From the NCBI GenBank assembly GCA_963722585.1, contig CAVRNU010000035.1:1-64000 (forward strand): 64,000 nucleotides of DNA, given 5' to 3'. The position numbers and the translations under genes were made by a program. The DNA is from KBS-96 sp963722585 (GTDB lineage Bacteria; Acidobacteriota; Terriglobia; Bryobacterales; Bryobacteraceae). Positions within the stretch are counted from its first letter, which is position 1, and each line of letters opens with the position of its first letter. A model generated the notes under the pieces. That model made no database searches. It was not told the origin of the DNA and saw only the letters and a program-made list of their open reading frames with translations. Shown here in pieces: positions 53,321 through 62,625 of this stretch.

Positions 53321-55453
53321 TCAGAATACCCATGCCGCGGACTCTCGAGTGTCTACTTCCAATTCGCCATTCAACGGAAGCGCGGCCACCGGCAGCCCAT
53401 CGCGAAAGATCGAGATGCTGAGCCACACGGAATCGCCGTGCCGAACGTCAACGCCGCTCATTGAAACCGCCGCTTCATAAATCGATCCCAGCGCCGCGCA
53501 AACCGCGCCATCGCGCATATTGGTTGAAACCAATTCGAGACGCCCGTTGCGCCAGCAATGGCGGGCTTCAAAACGGCTACCCGCGCTATTACGAAGCTGC
53601 AATCTAAATTCGATCCGATGGCTTGAAATCGGCTCCGTCAAATCGAGGCGAAGATAAATATTGCGGCCGTCGGTTCCATACCGAAGCTCCTGAATCAGAG
53701 ACCGCTGGCTGTGCATCGCTCCCGACCGGTGATCGATTCGATAGAAACCGGCGCCGAGCCATTCGAAATAGGACGTGACCGCCCCGTCGATGACCGCTCG
53801 GATTGTGCCGGTTGGCGGCTCCTGCTGGCTGGCGGCAACCGCAGTAAGGATTGGCCGTGAAAGCTCGGTAGGAACCGGCTCTTCTAGTAGCCGGTACACG
53901 TTGGCCAAGTGATCGCGGTAGAGTTGATCGAATTCGGGCCGATTTGCCGAAGAATGTTCAGGGCCATACCACCAGCACCAATCGCTCCCCTCGGCGATCA
54001 AAATCTCTTCCCAAGCCAGATCGAGATTTTTCGCGGGGAACGTCCTCGATTTCGCGGAATTCGCCACTCGTTCATAGGTTTGACGCGCGGTCAGCAGATA
54101 CTCCCAGGCTTTGTTGTCTTCCTCCGCTCCGATCCAGACATCGAAATTCGAGTTGATCCAGGAACCCGGAAAGATGCTTTCGAGCGAGCGCGCAGGCACA
54201 CGGTCGAGCGCTTCCGTCACGGTGAGCGCCGATATCAACGGGTCGGCGGTAATTAGGGAATAGAGATAGCGGAGGAACGGGCGTCCGCTTCGATCGTAAT
54301 ATTCCCAGGCATTCTCGCCATCGAGAATGATAGGAACGACCGCATCTCTTCCTTCGCGCAAGATAGGAGCGCAATTGTTGCGAATCTGATCGAGGAAGTG
54401 CGCAGCCGCTTCCCCGGCGCCCATACGCGAATAGACGAAGCCAATAAGATCGCTCAGAAAATGATCGCGGAACAGAACATGGATGCTCTTACCGTTCTGT
54501 TGCCATCGAAAGGGCTGATAGCTTACCAGGGGATCGGCAATTCCGTCCAGCGTTCGCGCGAGAACGCCATTGTCGGTGGCAATCCAGCGAAAGCCCTCGT
54601 CGGCTGCAATGCCCAGAACCTGGTCGGAGACCGAGCCCTCCGACGGCCACAAACCCGACGGGCGGTGCGAGAAGACTCGTTCAAAGTATTCGCGGGAACG
54701 TCTAAGGTGAGTTCTCGCGTCTTGCGGGTAGCTAAACGTGGAGGGAAGCGGCACGTAAGGATGAGAGATTCCAGCGATTGAGGAATCGCATAGCAAGGGG
54801 AGAATGGGATGGTAAAACGGCGTTGTCGAGAGCTCGATCTGTCCTCTTCGCGCGAACTCCTCATAGATAGGAGTTACATTCATACACGCCTCGCGCTGTT
54901 TACGGCCCAATGTCGATTGGTCGTCTAATGAAAACTTCCGGCCCTTCGCGGCCAGTTCGGCAATCTCGGGGTCTCCTGTGAGATATTCTTCATCGAACCA
55001 CGCCAATTGCGATAGCACTTGCAGGTCGCGTAGCATCTGCCCGTCGAACCGGCGCGCCGCCAATTGGGGATTGTTGCGCGTACTCTGGATAACTTGGTAT
55101 AACTCCGCGTAACGCGGATAGCGCTCAATCACTTTCTGGCTGGCCTGAAAAAGATAGCGCAGCAGAAACTCTTTTTCGCCATCCTCTAACTCTTCGGCTG
55201 GTTTCAGCGCCAGCCTGAGAAACGGATCGATGGCGGTTCCGCTGGCGTATTCACCGATTTGAACGAGCATGGATGGAACAAGATTAAATGTCTGATGGAT
55301 CGCCGGGAATTCGTCCAGGATTTTGACCATGCCATAGTAATCCTTCAAGGCATGCATGCGCGTCCAAGGCAGCTTGTACTCGCCTGAGATCAGGTCCTTG
55401 TAAAAAGGCTGATGCATGTGCCAAACGAAACAAAGATTAATATGACCCGGCAT
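53321..55453 (-). CDS. Glycoside hydrolase family 57 protein
   Basis: A cytosolic enzyme of 710 residues acting on alpha-glucans (amylase, 4-alpha-glucanotransferase or branching type). The N-terminal (beta/alpha)7 domain has CFVWHMHQPFYKDLISGEYK (HxHQP), FNLVPSMLVQIGEYASG, SIAGISHPYVPLPSTFSYPQ, GLWPSEGSVSDQVLGIAADE with the catalytic Glu, and PIILDGENAWEYYDRSGRPF with the acid/base Asp. The C-terminal ~200 residues form a beta-rich domain (SYFEWLGAGFYRIDHRSGAM) seen in some GH57 groups. Intact. Probably works with glycogen phosphorylase in glycogen turnover; the specific reaction cannot be assigned. Confidence 0.9.
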   Translation of the reverse strand: MPGHINLCFVWHMHQPFYKDLISGEYKLPWTRMHALKDYYGMVKILDEFPAIHQTFNLVPSMLVQIGEYASGTAIDPFLRLALKPAEELEDGEKEFLLRYLFQASQKVIERYPRYAELYQVIQSTRNNPQLAARRFDGQMLRDLQVLSQLAWFDEEYLTGDPEIAELAAKGRKFSLDDQSTLGRKQREACMNVTPIYEEFARRGQIELSTTPFYHPILPLLCDSSIAGISHPYVPLPSTFSYPQDARTHLRRSREYFERVFSHRPSGLWPSEGSVSDQVLGIAADEGFRWIATDNGVLARTLDGIADPLVSYQPFRWQQNGKSIHVLFRDHFLSDLIGFVYSRMGAGEAAAHFLDQIRNNCAPILREGRDAVVPIILDGENAWEYYDRSGRPFLRYLYSLITADPLISALTVTEALDRVPARSLESIFPGSWINSNFDVWIGAEEDNKAWEYLLTARQTYERVANSAKSRTFPAKNLDLAWEEILIAEGSDWCWWYGPEHSSANRPEFDQLYRDHLANVYRLLEEPVPTELSRPILTAVAASQQEPPTGTIRAVIDGAVTSYFEWLGAGFYRIDHRSGAMHSQRSLIQELRYGTDGRNIYLRLDLTEPISSHRIEFRLQLRNSAGSRFEARHCWRNGRLELVSTNMRDGAVCAALGSIYEAAVSMSGVDVRHGDSVWLSISIFRDGLPVAALPLNGELEVDTRESAAWVF

Positions 55454-55499
55454 TCGGCTCCTGGACCAAAGTTAGTATCTCAGCTACCGAGTATTACGA

Positions 55500-57806
55500 T
55501 TACTCGGCTTCGACTGCCCGAGGAGCGGGCCGGTCGTTATTGGCATAACGCTCGAAGAACTCAATGATGCGCAGCAGGTGATCGACGCGCTGTTCGGGAG
55601 GGCCGCTTCTCGTTAACTCGTGGCCTGCGCCGGGATACCGAACATATTCGACAGGTCTACCCAGTTCCTTCAGAGCGCGGAATAGCATCTGGCCCTGAAC
55701 GACTCCCGTCCGTCCGTCTTCGCTGCCGTGAAGAATCAGCAGAGGCGTATCGATTTGCGCGACGTAAGAAATCGGCGATTCCTCTTGAAGAAGCCGGCGC
55801 GTATCCGGCTCCCAAGGATAACCACCGAATTCTTCCGGGACCAGGCGGTAGGCATTGCCTTCGCCAAAGAAAGTGGCAAGGTCATAGACGCCGCGCTGCG
55901 CCGCGGCTGCCTTGAAGCGATGATCGTGGGCGATGGTCCACGCAGTCAGGTATCCGGCATACGAACCGCCTGTTAGAAACAGCCGCCGGCGATCGATGGC
56001 CGGCTCGCTCATGGCGGCGTCGTCCAAGGCAGATAAAATGTCGCCCATTGGGCCATCGCCCCAGTCTTTATAATTGGCGCGCTGAAACAGGTATCCATAT
56101 CCTGACGACCCCCGCGGATTCGCATACAGTACTCCATATCCGAACGAGCAGAAGGTCTGAAACTCGTGCCACATCGAGAACTCACCCGGACCCCACATCG
56201 CGGCCGGACCTCCGTGCATCTCGACCACCCATGGGTATTTCTTCGATGAGTCGAAATGCGTGGGCTTCATTAACCAGTACTCGACTCGCGTCCCGTCCGG
56301 CCGCCGGATCCAGTGTTCTTCGGGCAGAGATAGTTCTTTCGTCTCGAGCCAGCTTGCATTCAAATCGGTCAGCCGCCGGTTAATAGGCGCGCGGTCGAAA
56401 ATGGGGCCAAGCGGCAGGCGTTGACGGCGCCGCGACGGTTGCTTGCCCGGTGCCACGCCCGGTTCAATCGGTTGCTGTCGATTGCCGGCAGAAAGATAGA
56501 GTTCGCTTGGATCGGGTACGCCGATCAGGCCGTATACGATTTTGCCGGGCGCAATCGCGAACACGTTCGCTCCCACCGGGCCGTCGATCAGTTCCTTGAT
56601 CTGCGAGGTTTTTAGATCGATAACCCGCAGATGTTGGCCGCCCTCGAAATTGACCGTGTAATACGCTTTATCGTCGAGTGTTTTCGGCTGCTGAACCGAC
56701 GGTTCGTTTTCCGGCGTCAGCCACTGTGGCCGCGCGCCGTCGCGGTCGCACATCACCAGCGCAGCCTGCCGGTATGTGGATTCATCGCTCTGGACTCCGA
56801 GCGCAAGAATGTGTTTGCCATCGGAAGTGAACTGCGGCAGCGTGAAATTGTAACGGTCATCGTTCAACAGCACTCGTTCATTGGAACCGTCCCGGTTCAT
56901 GACCCAAATCGAAGAACGCAGCGGCAGGCGGTCCGGCGGCTCACCAGACGCCGGGCGAGCGGCAAAGACGATCGCGTTGCCGCCGGGAGCCCACGTTGCA
57001 TTCGCATGCTCGACGAACGATTGAGTGACCTGCCTGGTCTTGGCCTGGCGAGACTCGATGTCGACCAGAAACAGTTCTGTAAATCTACGTTCGCCTGACA
57101 ACCCCTCTTCCGCCAGAAAATCCATTCGAAGAATGTCCTCCGGATTGTGCCGCCGCGAGTTTTCATCGAGCCAGCTCCGGATTTCGCGCCAGTTACCATC
57201 GGGTTGGGCGTCGAGCGGTTTGCCTGAATCGGGGCGGCCGGAGTCCCACCAGTCGCGGTTCGGCCTTTCTTCGGAAAATGGCGGTCTGCCGGGCAGCTTC
57301 GATATAGGGATGGCGCTTGAAACCAAAATAGCCTTCCCGTCCGGCTGCCATCGCGGATCGACGGCGCCAAATTCGAGATTGGTGATCTTTCGAGCCTCGC
57401 CAGGCTGAGAAAGAGGCATCATCCAAACTTGCGGAGGCGCTCCTGTCGCGTTCTCGAGGCGCACGAACGCGAGCCGTTTGCCATCGGGACTGATGGCCGG
57501 AGCGGTATCCTGGTGATCGTCGAACGTCAATTGCACCGGGCGCGCGTTCGGATCACGCAGATCCGCCATCCAAAGATGGTCCTGATAGGAATATCTCGGG
57601 AAATTTGTTTCTGCCGCCGACTCGGCAGCGGTACTCGCAATAGAGCGGACGCTGTACACTGCCAATGAGCCATCACCGGCCACGCAGACGTCTATAACTT
57701 CTCTTAGCCTGAGCAGATCGGTAGCTAATATTGCTTCGGCCGCCTGGCAGGAAACGGCGACGACCAGCAAAACAACCGAGGCGCGGCTTACCCAAGACCG
57801 AATCAT
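55500..57806 (-). CDS. S9-family prolyl oligopeptidase / acylaminoacyl-peptidase-like protease
   Basis: A secreted serine peptidase of 768 residues. Signal peptide (ASVVLLVVAVSCQAAEA), a WD40-like propeller (AVYSVRSIASTAAESAAETN, SPDGKRLAFVRLENATG, WQPDGKAILVSSAIP, APGGNAIVFAARPASGE), then the alpha/beta hydrolase domain. It has PWVVEMHGGPAAMWGPGEFS, the nucleophile Ser in FLTGGSYAGYLTAWTIAHD, the Asp in LILHGSEDGRTG and the His in YPGAGHELTRSG. The order and spacing match S9C peptidases, common in Acidobacteriota for peptide scavenging. Intact. Divergent from the ethylene-receptor-like kinase across about 240 bases. Confidence 0.9.
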   Translation of the reverse strand: MIRSWVSRASVVLLVVAVSCQAAEAILATDLLRLREVIDVCVAGDGSLAVYSVRSIASTAAESAAETNFPRYSYQDHLWMADLRDPNARPVQLTFDDHQDTAPAISPDGKRLAFVRLENATGAPPQVWMMPLSQPGEARKITNLEFGAVDPRWQPDGKAILVSSAIPISKLPGRPPFSEERPNRDWWDSGRPDSGKPLDAQPDGNWREIRSWLDENSRRHNPEDILRMDFLAEEGLSGERRFTELFLVDIESRQAKTRQVTQSFVEHANATWAPGGNAIVFAARPASGEPPDRLPLRSSIWVMNRDGSNERVLLNDDRYNFTLPQFTSDGKHILALGVQSDESTYRQAALVMCDRDGARPQWLTPENEPSVQQPKTLDDKAYYTVNFEGGQHLRVIDLKTSQIKELIDGPVGANVFAIAPGKIVYGLIGVPDPSELYLSAGNRQQPIEPGVAPGKQPSRRRQRLPLGPIFDRAPINRRLTDLNASWLETKELSLPEEHWIRRPDGTRVEYWLMKPTHFDSSKKYPWVVEMHGGPAAMWGPGEFSMWHEFQTFCSFGYGVLYANPRGSSGYGYLFQRANYKDWGDGPMGDILSALDDAAMSEPAIDRRRLFLTGGSYAGYLTAWTIAHDHRFKAAAAQRGVYDLATFFGEGNAYRLVPEEFGGYPWEPDTRRLLQEESPISYVAQIDTPLLILHGSEDGRTGVVQGQMLFRALKELGRPVEYVRYPGAGHELTRSGPPEQRVDHLLRIIEFFERYANNDRPAPRAVEAE

Positions 57807-58048
57807 TCACACACGCTCGTTTGTGGATTCCACCCGGGCTGACTCTATCACGAACTGTTCAATTCTATTTAACAGGAAACAGACGGCAATTCCCGAATTA
57901 CCATCGTTATTTGTAAAGTAATACTTAGACTCCCGGACGCTTTGACTGGCGGAGGCTTTTCATTTGCGATTGAATCAGAACGGGCTTGGCGCCGTGGCGG
58001 ACGAACATTCCGCTCCGGCTTCGCTCCTTTTTGAAAGGCGGCGGACAC

Positions 58049-59245
58049 ATGCTTAATTTCTTTTCCTCGCTTTTTGGAACGGATTTCATGCCGCATGGGA
58101 TGTGCTATCTGTGGCGTCCCGCCATGCTGCGGTTACATGCCATTTCGGACGCCATGATCGCCGCAGCCTATTTCATCATCCCCGTGCTGTTGGTCCGACT
58201 CGTGCGCAAACGGAAATATTTGAACTTTGGCTGGATGTTCTGGATGTTCGCAGCCTTCATCCTTCTTTGCGGCACGACTCATGTGTTGAACATTGTGACC
58301 ATCTGGGAACCGGTGTATCGCTTCGACGGCCTGGTCAAGCTTGCAACCGGCATTGTCTCGCTGGTCACGGCCGTGGCCCTATTCAGGATGGTCCCTTTGA
58401 TTCTTTCTCTTCCGCTGCCCCAAGAGATGGCCGCCGTGAATCGTGCGCTGGCCCAGCAGATCGCCATCAACCGGAAGAGCGAGGAACGTCTACGCCTCCT
58501 CAACAGTGAACTCGAACAACGAGTAGCCGAGCGAACCGCGGCGCTCGAGCGCTCGAATCAGGACCTCGCCCAGTTTGCTTACATCGCATCGCACGATCTG
58601 CAGGAGCCTCTCCGAATGGTCTCCACCTACACCGAACTAGTCCAGAAGCGCTATGGGCCTCACCTGAATGAGGAAGCTCAAGCTTTCATGAAATATGCCG
58701 CCGACGGCTCTCGAAGAATGCAGGAGTTGATCGGCGACCTGCTCACGTACTCGCAAATAGAGCGCGACGCCATTCCGTTTCGCGCCACATCAGCCGGACG
58801 CGCGGTCGACCGGGCTCTCGAATCGCTGCGTCTCGCGATCGATCAGCAAAACGCCCGCATACGAGTCGAGCCCCTACCGCTGGTCTATGGCGATGAAGGC
58901 CAGCTCGCGCAGGTGTTCCAGAATCTCATTTCCAATTCACTGAAATATCGCTCCCGTCAATCCCCCGAAGTCCATATCTGGGCGGTGCGAGCCGACAGAG
59001 GCGGCGAATGGAGATTCTACGTGAAAGACAATGGCGTAGGTTTTGACATTAGGTTCAAAGACCGCCTATTCAATATGTTTCAGCGATTGGAAACGAAGCA
59101 GCCAGGAACCGGCATCGGACTTGCACTATGCAAAAAAATAATTCAGTATCACGGCGGCCAAATCGATGTAGAATCGGCGCCGGGCGCGGGTACCACATTC
59201 TTCTTTACCCTTCCCGCAACTAAGGCGATGGAAAATGTCATCTAA
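58049..59245 (+). CDS. Ethylene-receptor-like sensor histidine kinase
   Basis: Membrane kinase of 398 residues. The N-terminal ~110 residues match the ETR1 ethylene-binding domain: three TM segments with AISDAMIAAAYFIIPVLL (Asp34, Tyr41, Pro45) and FILLCGTTHVLNIVTI (Ile71, Cys74, His78). In ETR1 the equivalents are Asp25, Tyr32, Pro36, Ile62, Cys65 and His69; the Cys/His pair binds Cu(I). A coiled-coil linker (ELEQRVAERTAALERSNQDL) leads to a phytochrome-like HisKA with His182 (YIASHDLQEPLRMVSTYTEL) and a HATPase domain (QVFQNLISNSLKYRSRQ, TGIGLALCKKIIQYHGG). No GAF domain and no adjacent response regulator. The Met at 58049 follows GAAAGG; an upstream in-frame start adds 21 poorly conserved residues. 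Confidence 0.85.
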   Translation: MLNFFSSLFGTDFMPHGMCYLWRPAMLRLHAISDAMIAAAYFIIPVLLVRLVRKRKYLNFGWMFWMFAAFILLCGTTHVLNIVTIWEPVYRFDGLVKLATGIVSLVTAVALFRMVPLILSLPLPQEMAAVNRALAQQIAINRKSEERLRLLNSELEQRVAERTAALERSNQDLAQFAYIASHDLQEPLRMVSTYTELVQKRYGPHLNEEAQAFMKYAADGSRRMQELIGDLLTYSQIERDAIPFRATSAGRAVDRALESLRLAIDQQNARIRVEPLPLVYGDEGQLAQVFQNLISNSLKYRSRQSPEVHIWAVRADRGGEWRFYVKDNGVGFDIRFKDRLFNMFQRLETKQPGTGIGLALCKKIIQYHGGQIDVESAPGAGTTFFFTLPATKAMENVI

Positions 59246-59262
59246 TAGATGGCTGGCAGGGA

Positions 59263-60102
59263 GTGCAAGGAGGATATGTGTTCGCCTCGCGCGGCAGCAA
59301 GATGGGGTCCTGGGGCAACTTACGTCAAGGTTTGTCGGTTTCAACGGCGAGTTCCGCGATCACTTGCGCAGTAATCGTGCTTTCGCTAGTTCTTCTGCCG
59401 ACGTTCGCGGACGCGCGTGAACATTCCGATTCGGACTCCGAGCAGGTGATTGAACGTTACCTCAGCGCCACGCAGGCCGAAAACCAATCGCGCGCCGCAT
59501 CGATGGAAGTTAGCATCGACGCGAGCATTCCAAAGCTGAAAAAGGAAGGAAAACTGCACGCGCTGCGGAAAATCTCGGAGCTGGGAAAGATTACGTACAA
59601 GATTTTGGCCTTCCAGGGCGACGACACAATCAAGACCGAGGTGATTGCGCGCTATCTCGATGCGGAGCAAAAAGGCCAGGATAATCAAAAGCTTGCGATA
59701 ACACCCCAAAACTATAAGTTTAAATTTAAGGGACTGCACCGTCTGCAGACTGGCCAGCGGATCTACGTGGTATTTCTCACTCCGAGGAGGAAGGAAATAG
59801 GCCTGTTTAAAGGCGAAATGTGGCTCGATGCCAAAACCTGTCTTCCCATTATGGAGAGCGGCAAATTGGTGAAGAGTCCGTCCGTTTTCTTCAAAAAAGT
59901 AGAATTCTACCGCGATTACAAGATTGAAAATGGTATGGCCGTCCCGCAGCACATGCTGAGCACGATTGATGCCCGGCTTGTCGGCAAAGTAACCTTGATG
60001 ATAAATTATTCGGGGTATCAACGCGGGTTGACACCTGTCGGCAGCTCGGGAATAGCGGGAACGAGCGATGCTGCACCGCCTCCACCGCCGATAGTCAAAT
60101 AA
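59263..60102 (+). CDS. Secreted LolA-like / outer-membrane lipoprotein-sorting-like protein
   Basis: A 279-residue protein with an N-terminal signal segment (ITCAVIVLSLVLLPTFADA). The mature part resembles the LolA/LppX-like fold: ERYLSATQAENQSRAASMEV, then YLDAEQKG, ITPQNYKFKFKGLHRLQTGQ, RIYVVFLTPRRKEIGLFKGE and MWLDAKTCLPIMESGK. This last pattern is typical of periplasmic sorting proteins that bind acyl groups. It ends with a Pro-rich tail (PPPPPIVK). It begins 17 bases after the ethylene-receptor-like kinase and is probably cotranscribed. The start could also be the Met at 59302. Confidence 0.6.
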   Translation: MQGGYVFASRGSKMGSWGNLRQGLSVSTASSAITCAVIVLSLVLLPTFADAREHSDSDSEQVIERYLSATQAENQSRAASMEVSIDASIPKLKKEGKLHALRKISELGKITYKILAFQGDDTIKTEVIARYLDAEQKGQDNQKLAITPQNYKFKFKGLHRLQTGQRIYVVFLTPRRKEIGLFKGEMWLDAKTCLPIMESGKLVKSPSVFFKKVEFYRDYKIENGMAVPQHMLSTIDARLVGKVTLMINYSGYQRGLTPVGSSGIAGTSDAAPPPPPIVK

Positions 60103-60316
60103 GCCACCCATGGTCAAATAAAAGAAGGGATAAAGCAGTCCGCACGGTTGTGCTGAATTGCAACCGAGGCACGTCCCGCAGACATCTAGAAGTTCTGGGG
60201 CAACGTGAGGTTTCCCGCCAACATCGACAGAAGCGCGTTAGGAGGCACGAAAGTCGCGTTTCGGTCGCAATTGGTTGAGTTTAGGGGAGGAAACCCACTA
60301 GGCTAAAGGGAGTCTT

Positions 60317-61777
60317 ATGAGAACGCTTTTCTTGAATCCTCCGTCTTTTGAGGGGTTTGATGGCGGCGCCGGTTCGCGCTGGCCGGCTGCCAGGGAAATT
60401 GAGTCCTACTGGTACCCGGTGTGGCTCTGCTACCCGGCTGGGATGCTGCCTGACAGTAAAGTTGTTGACGCAGGGCCTCACAAGGTCTCGATCGAGCAGA
60501 CGGTGGCAATGGCTAGCGATTTTGAACTGCTGGTGCTCTTCACGTCCACGCCGGGCTTCAACGTGGATGCAAAAATCGCCGAGATGATGAAGGATATAAA
60601 CCCGAAGCTGAAGGTAGCTTTCGTCGGTCCGCCCGTCACAATCGAGCCGGAAAAAAGCCTGCGAGCGTCGAGCGCGATCGATTTTGTGGTTAAGCGGGAA
60701 TTCGATTACCCGATTGCCGAGTTCGCAAGCGGCAAGCCGCTCGAGGAGATTCCTTCGGTGGTGTTCCGAAAAAACGGAGGATTTCAGAACAATGTGGAAG
60801 CGCCCCCGATCGAGAATCTGGATGAGCTTCCCTGGGTGACCAAAGTATACAAGCGTGACCTGGATTTCCGGCGTTACAACGTGCCGTTTCTGCTCAACCC
60901 CTACGTTTCGTTCTATACGACGCGCGGTTGTCCCGCTCAATGCACGTTCTGTCTATGGCCTCAGACGCACTCCGGCCACCGCTGGCGGTTGCGTTCATCC
61001 ACCGATATTGCCAACGAGTGCCGTTACGTGCAGGAGAATTTCCCCGGACTAAAGGAGATTTTCTTCGACGACGACACTTTCAACTATCAGAAAGCGCGCA
61101 CCCTCGATCTCTGTAGTAAGCTGAAGCCGATCAAGATGACCTGGAGCTGCACGTCGCGCGTCACCACCGACTACGACACCCTGAAGGCAATGAAGGAAGC
61201 TGGGTGCCGCCTGCTGATCGTGGGCTACGAGTCGGGTGAGCAGCAGATTCTGAAAAACATCAAGAAAGGCGCCACGATTGAAATGGCGCGGCGGTTTACC
61301 GCCAACTGCAAGAAGCTGGGGCTTACGATTCACGGCGACTTCATGGTGGGCCTTCCGGGCGAGACTCGGGAGAGCCTCCGCAAGAGCATCGACTTTGCCA
61401 AGGAACTGGACGTCGAGACGATTCAGGTTTCGATTGCGCACCCCTTCCCCGGCACCGAATTCTACGACAATCTCAAGCAAAACGGTTTGATCACCATCGA
61501 TGCCATGACAGACGAAGGGGGTCACCAGTTGCCCAACTACAGCTATCCGGGGCTCGACCGCGCGGAGCTGGTGGAATGGGTCGAGCGCTTTTATGGCGAA
61601 TATTATTTCCGTCCTAAAGTTGCATTGCGCCTGATTCGTAAGGCAATGTTTGACAATAGCGAACGCAAACGGCTGTACAAGGAAGCACGCGAGTATCTGA
61701 CTTTGCGCTCGAAGCGCAGGCAATTTGTGAAGGGCCAGAAACAACAGTCTTCCGCGGTACTGAGCGCGGGCGACTGA
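60317..61777 (+). CDS. hpnJ: HpnJ: hopanoid-associated radical SAM enzyme
   Basis: B12-binding-type radical SAM protein of 486 residues. The N-terminal region (RTLFLNPPSFEGFDGGAGSR, YWYPVWLCYPAGML) is characteristic of HpnJ. The iron-sulfur motif is in TRGCPAQCTFCLWPQTHSGH (CxxxCxxC), followed by RWRLRSSTDIANECRYVQEN. The TIM-barrel part has VGYESGEQQILKNIKKG and IHGDFMVGLPGETRESL. HpnJ converts N-glucosaminyl-type bacteriohopanetetrol into the cyclitol ether by ring contraction. A ribosome site (AAGGGAG) precedes the ATG. Same strand as the SMR pair and HpnI, forming a hopanoid side-chain operon. Confidence 0.92.
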   Translation: MRTLFLNPPSFEGFDGGAGSRWPAAREIESYWYPVWLCYPAGMLPDSKVVDAGPHKVSIEQTVAMASDFELLVLFTSTPGFNVDAKIAEMMKDINPKLKVAFVGPPVTIEPEKSLRASSAIDFVVKREFDYPIAEFASGKPLEEIPSVVFRKNGGFQNNVEAPPIENLDELPWVTKVYKRDLDFRRYNVPFLLNPYVSFYTTRGCPAQCTFCLWPQTHSGHRWRLRSSTDIANECRYVQENFPGLKEIFFDDDTFNYQKARTLDLCSKLKPIKMTWSCTSRVTTDYDTLKAMKEAGCRLLIVGYESGEQQILKNIKKGATIEMARRFTANCKKLGLTIHGDFMVGLPGETRESLRKSIDFAKELDVETIQVSIAHPFPGTEFYDNLKQNGLITIDAMTDEGGHQLPNYSYPGLDRAELVEWVERFYGEYYFRPKVALRLIRKAMFDNSERKRLYKEAREYLTLRSKRRQFVKGQKQQSSAVLSAGD

Positions 61778-61807
61778 GGGGCGGGGCGACTGAGGGAAGG
61801 ATCGGCG

Positions 61808-62266
61808 TTGCCTGTCTTCGAAGGAGTGCTGGTTGAGGCAAAGAGTCGTTCAGTCGAGCGCGGACGCGGTGTAGCGCGCATTTTCTTTCTCGCTGCCGCG
61901 GTGGTTGCCTTCAACGCATTTGGCAACCTGTCGCTTACATGGGGTCTGCGCCATGCAGCCCTACGCCTGGGCGTAAATCCGCTCGGCTATGTCGAAGTCA
62001 TGCTGAATCCGTTCGTCGCAGCCGGAATCGCGCTGCTGGTACTCTGGCTGCTGACAAGAATGGCCTTAATGAGCTGGGCCGATTTAAGCTTTGTGCTGCC
62101 AGTCACTTCCGTCGGTTACGTGTTTTCCGCCATTCTGGGTGAAGTTTTTCTGCGTGAAGCCGTCTCGATGGCGCGCTGGGCCGGAATAGTTCTGATTTTC
62201 GTGGGCGCTGTGCTCGTAGGCGTCACAGCGAAACAACACGCGGTGGAGGAGGCTGCGTCTCGATGA
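61808..62266 (+). CDS. SMR/EamA half-transporter A
   Basis: A small membrane protein of about 150 residues with four hydrophobic segments: ARIFFLAAAVVAFNAFGNLS, NPFVAAGIALLVLWLLTRMA, VLPVTSVGYVFSAILGEVFL, and ARWAGIVLIFVGAVLVGVT. It is a single EamA/SMR unit of the drug/metabolite-transporter superfamily. The first possible start is a TTG at 61808; internal starts are possible. Its stop overlaps the next SMR gene (ATGA), so the two subunits are coupled and probably form a heterodimer, like ArnE/ArnF, which flip lipid-linked aminoarabinose. Confidence 0.75.
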   Translation: MPVFEGVLVEAKSRSVERGRGVARIFFLAAAVVAFNAFGNLSLTWGLRHAALRLGVNPLGYVEVMLNPFVAAGIALLVLWLLTRMALMSWADLSFVLPVTSVGYVFSAILGEVFLREAVSMARWAGIVLIFVGAVLVGVTAKQHAVEEAASR

Positions 62267-62622
62267 CATGGCTCCTGCTGGCCGTGATGGTTATTGCTAC
62301 TGTTTTGGGCGACATCCTTCAAAGCCATGAGATGAAGCAGACCGGCGTTCAAGCCGTGAATCCACGCGGCCTTTTGGCGCTCGTCGAAACCATTGGGAAG
62401 CGCATGTATCTGGTGCTCGCCGTAGTCTGCATGGCAATTTCCTTCTTTGCCTTCATGGCGCTGCTGCAGCGCGCGCCCATGAGCTTCGCTATCCCGGCTT
62501 CCGCCGCTACGGTGATTCTCGAAACCATTCTCGCTAAGACGGTTCTTCGCGAGCACGTGGGAGGGCGGCGGTGGGCAGGCGCGCTTCTAGTGGCGATGGG
62601 TGTGGCTCTTCTAGCCCACTAG
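62263..62622 (+). CDS. SMR/EamA half-transporter B
   Basis: A 119-residue membrane protein with four hydrophobic segments: MTWLLLAVMVIATVLGDILQ, RMYLVLAVVCMAISFFAFMA, APMSFAIPASAATVILETIL, and RRWAGALLVAMGVALLAH. It is the partner of the preceding SMR gene (4-base overlap) and ends 3 bases before the HpnI start. Family-level function is small-molecule or lipid-intermediate transport. Position between HpnJ and HpnI suggests a hopanoid or glycosyl-carrier substrate; inference only. Confidence 0.75.
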   Translation: MTWLLLAVMVIATVLGDILQSHEMKQTGVQAVNPRGLLALVETIGKRMYLVLAVVCMAISFFAFMALLQRAPMSFAIPASAATVILETILAKTVLREHVGGRRWAGALLVAMGVALLAH

Positions 62623-62625
62623 GCC

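Noticed and set aside
59386..60117. Minus-strand frame of 243 codons
   Set aside because: Antisense to the secreted LolA-like protein, which has a signal peptide and good spacing to the kinase gene.
61049..61744. Minus-strand frame of 231 codons over hpnJ
   Set aside because: Shadow of hpnJ, whose iron-sulfur and barrel motifs are clear.
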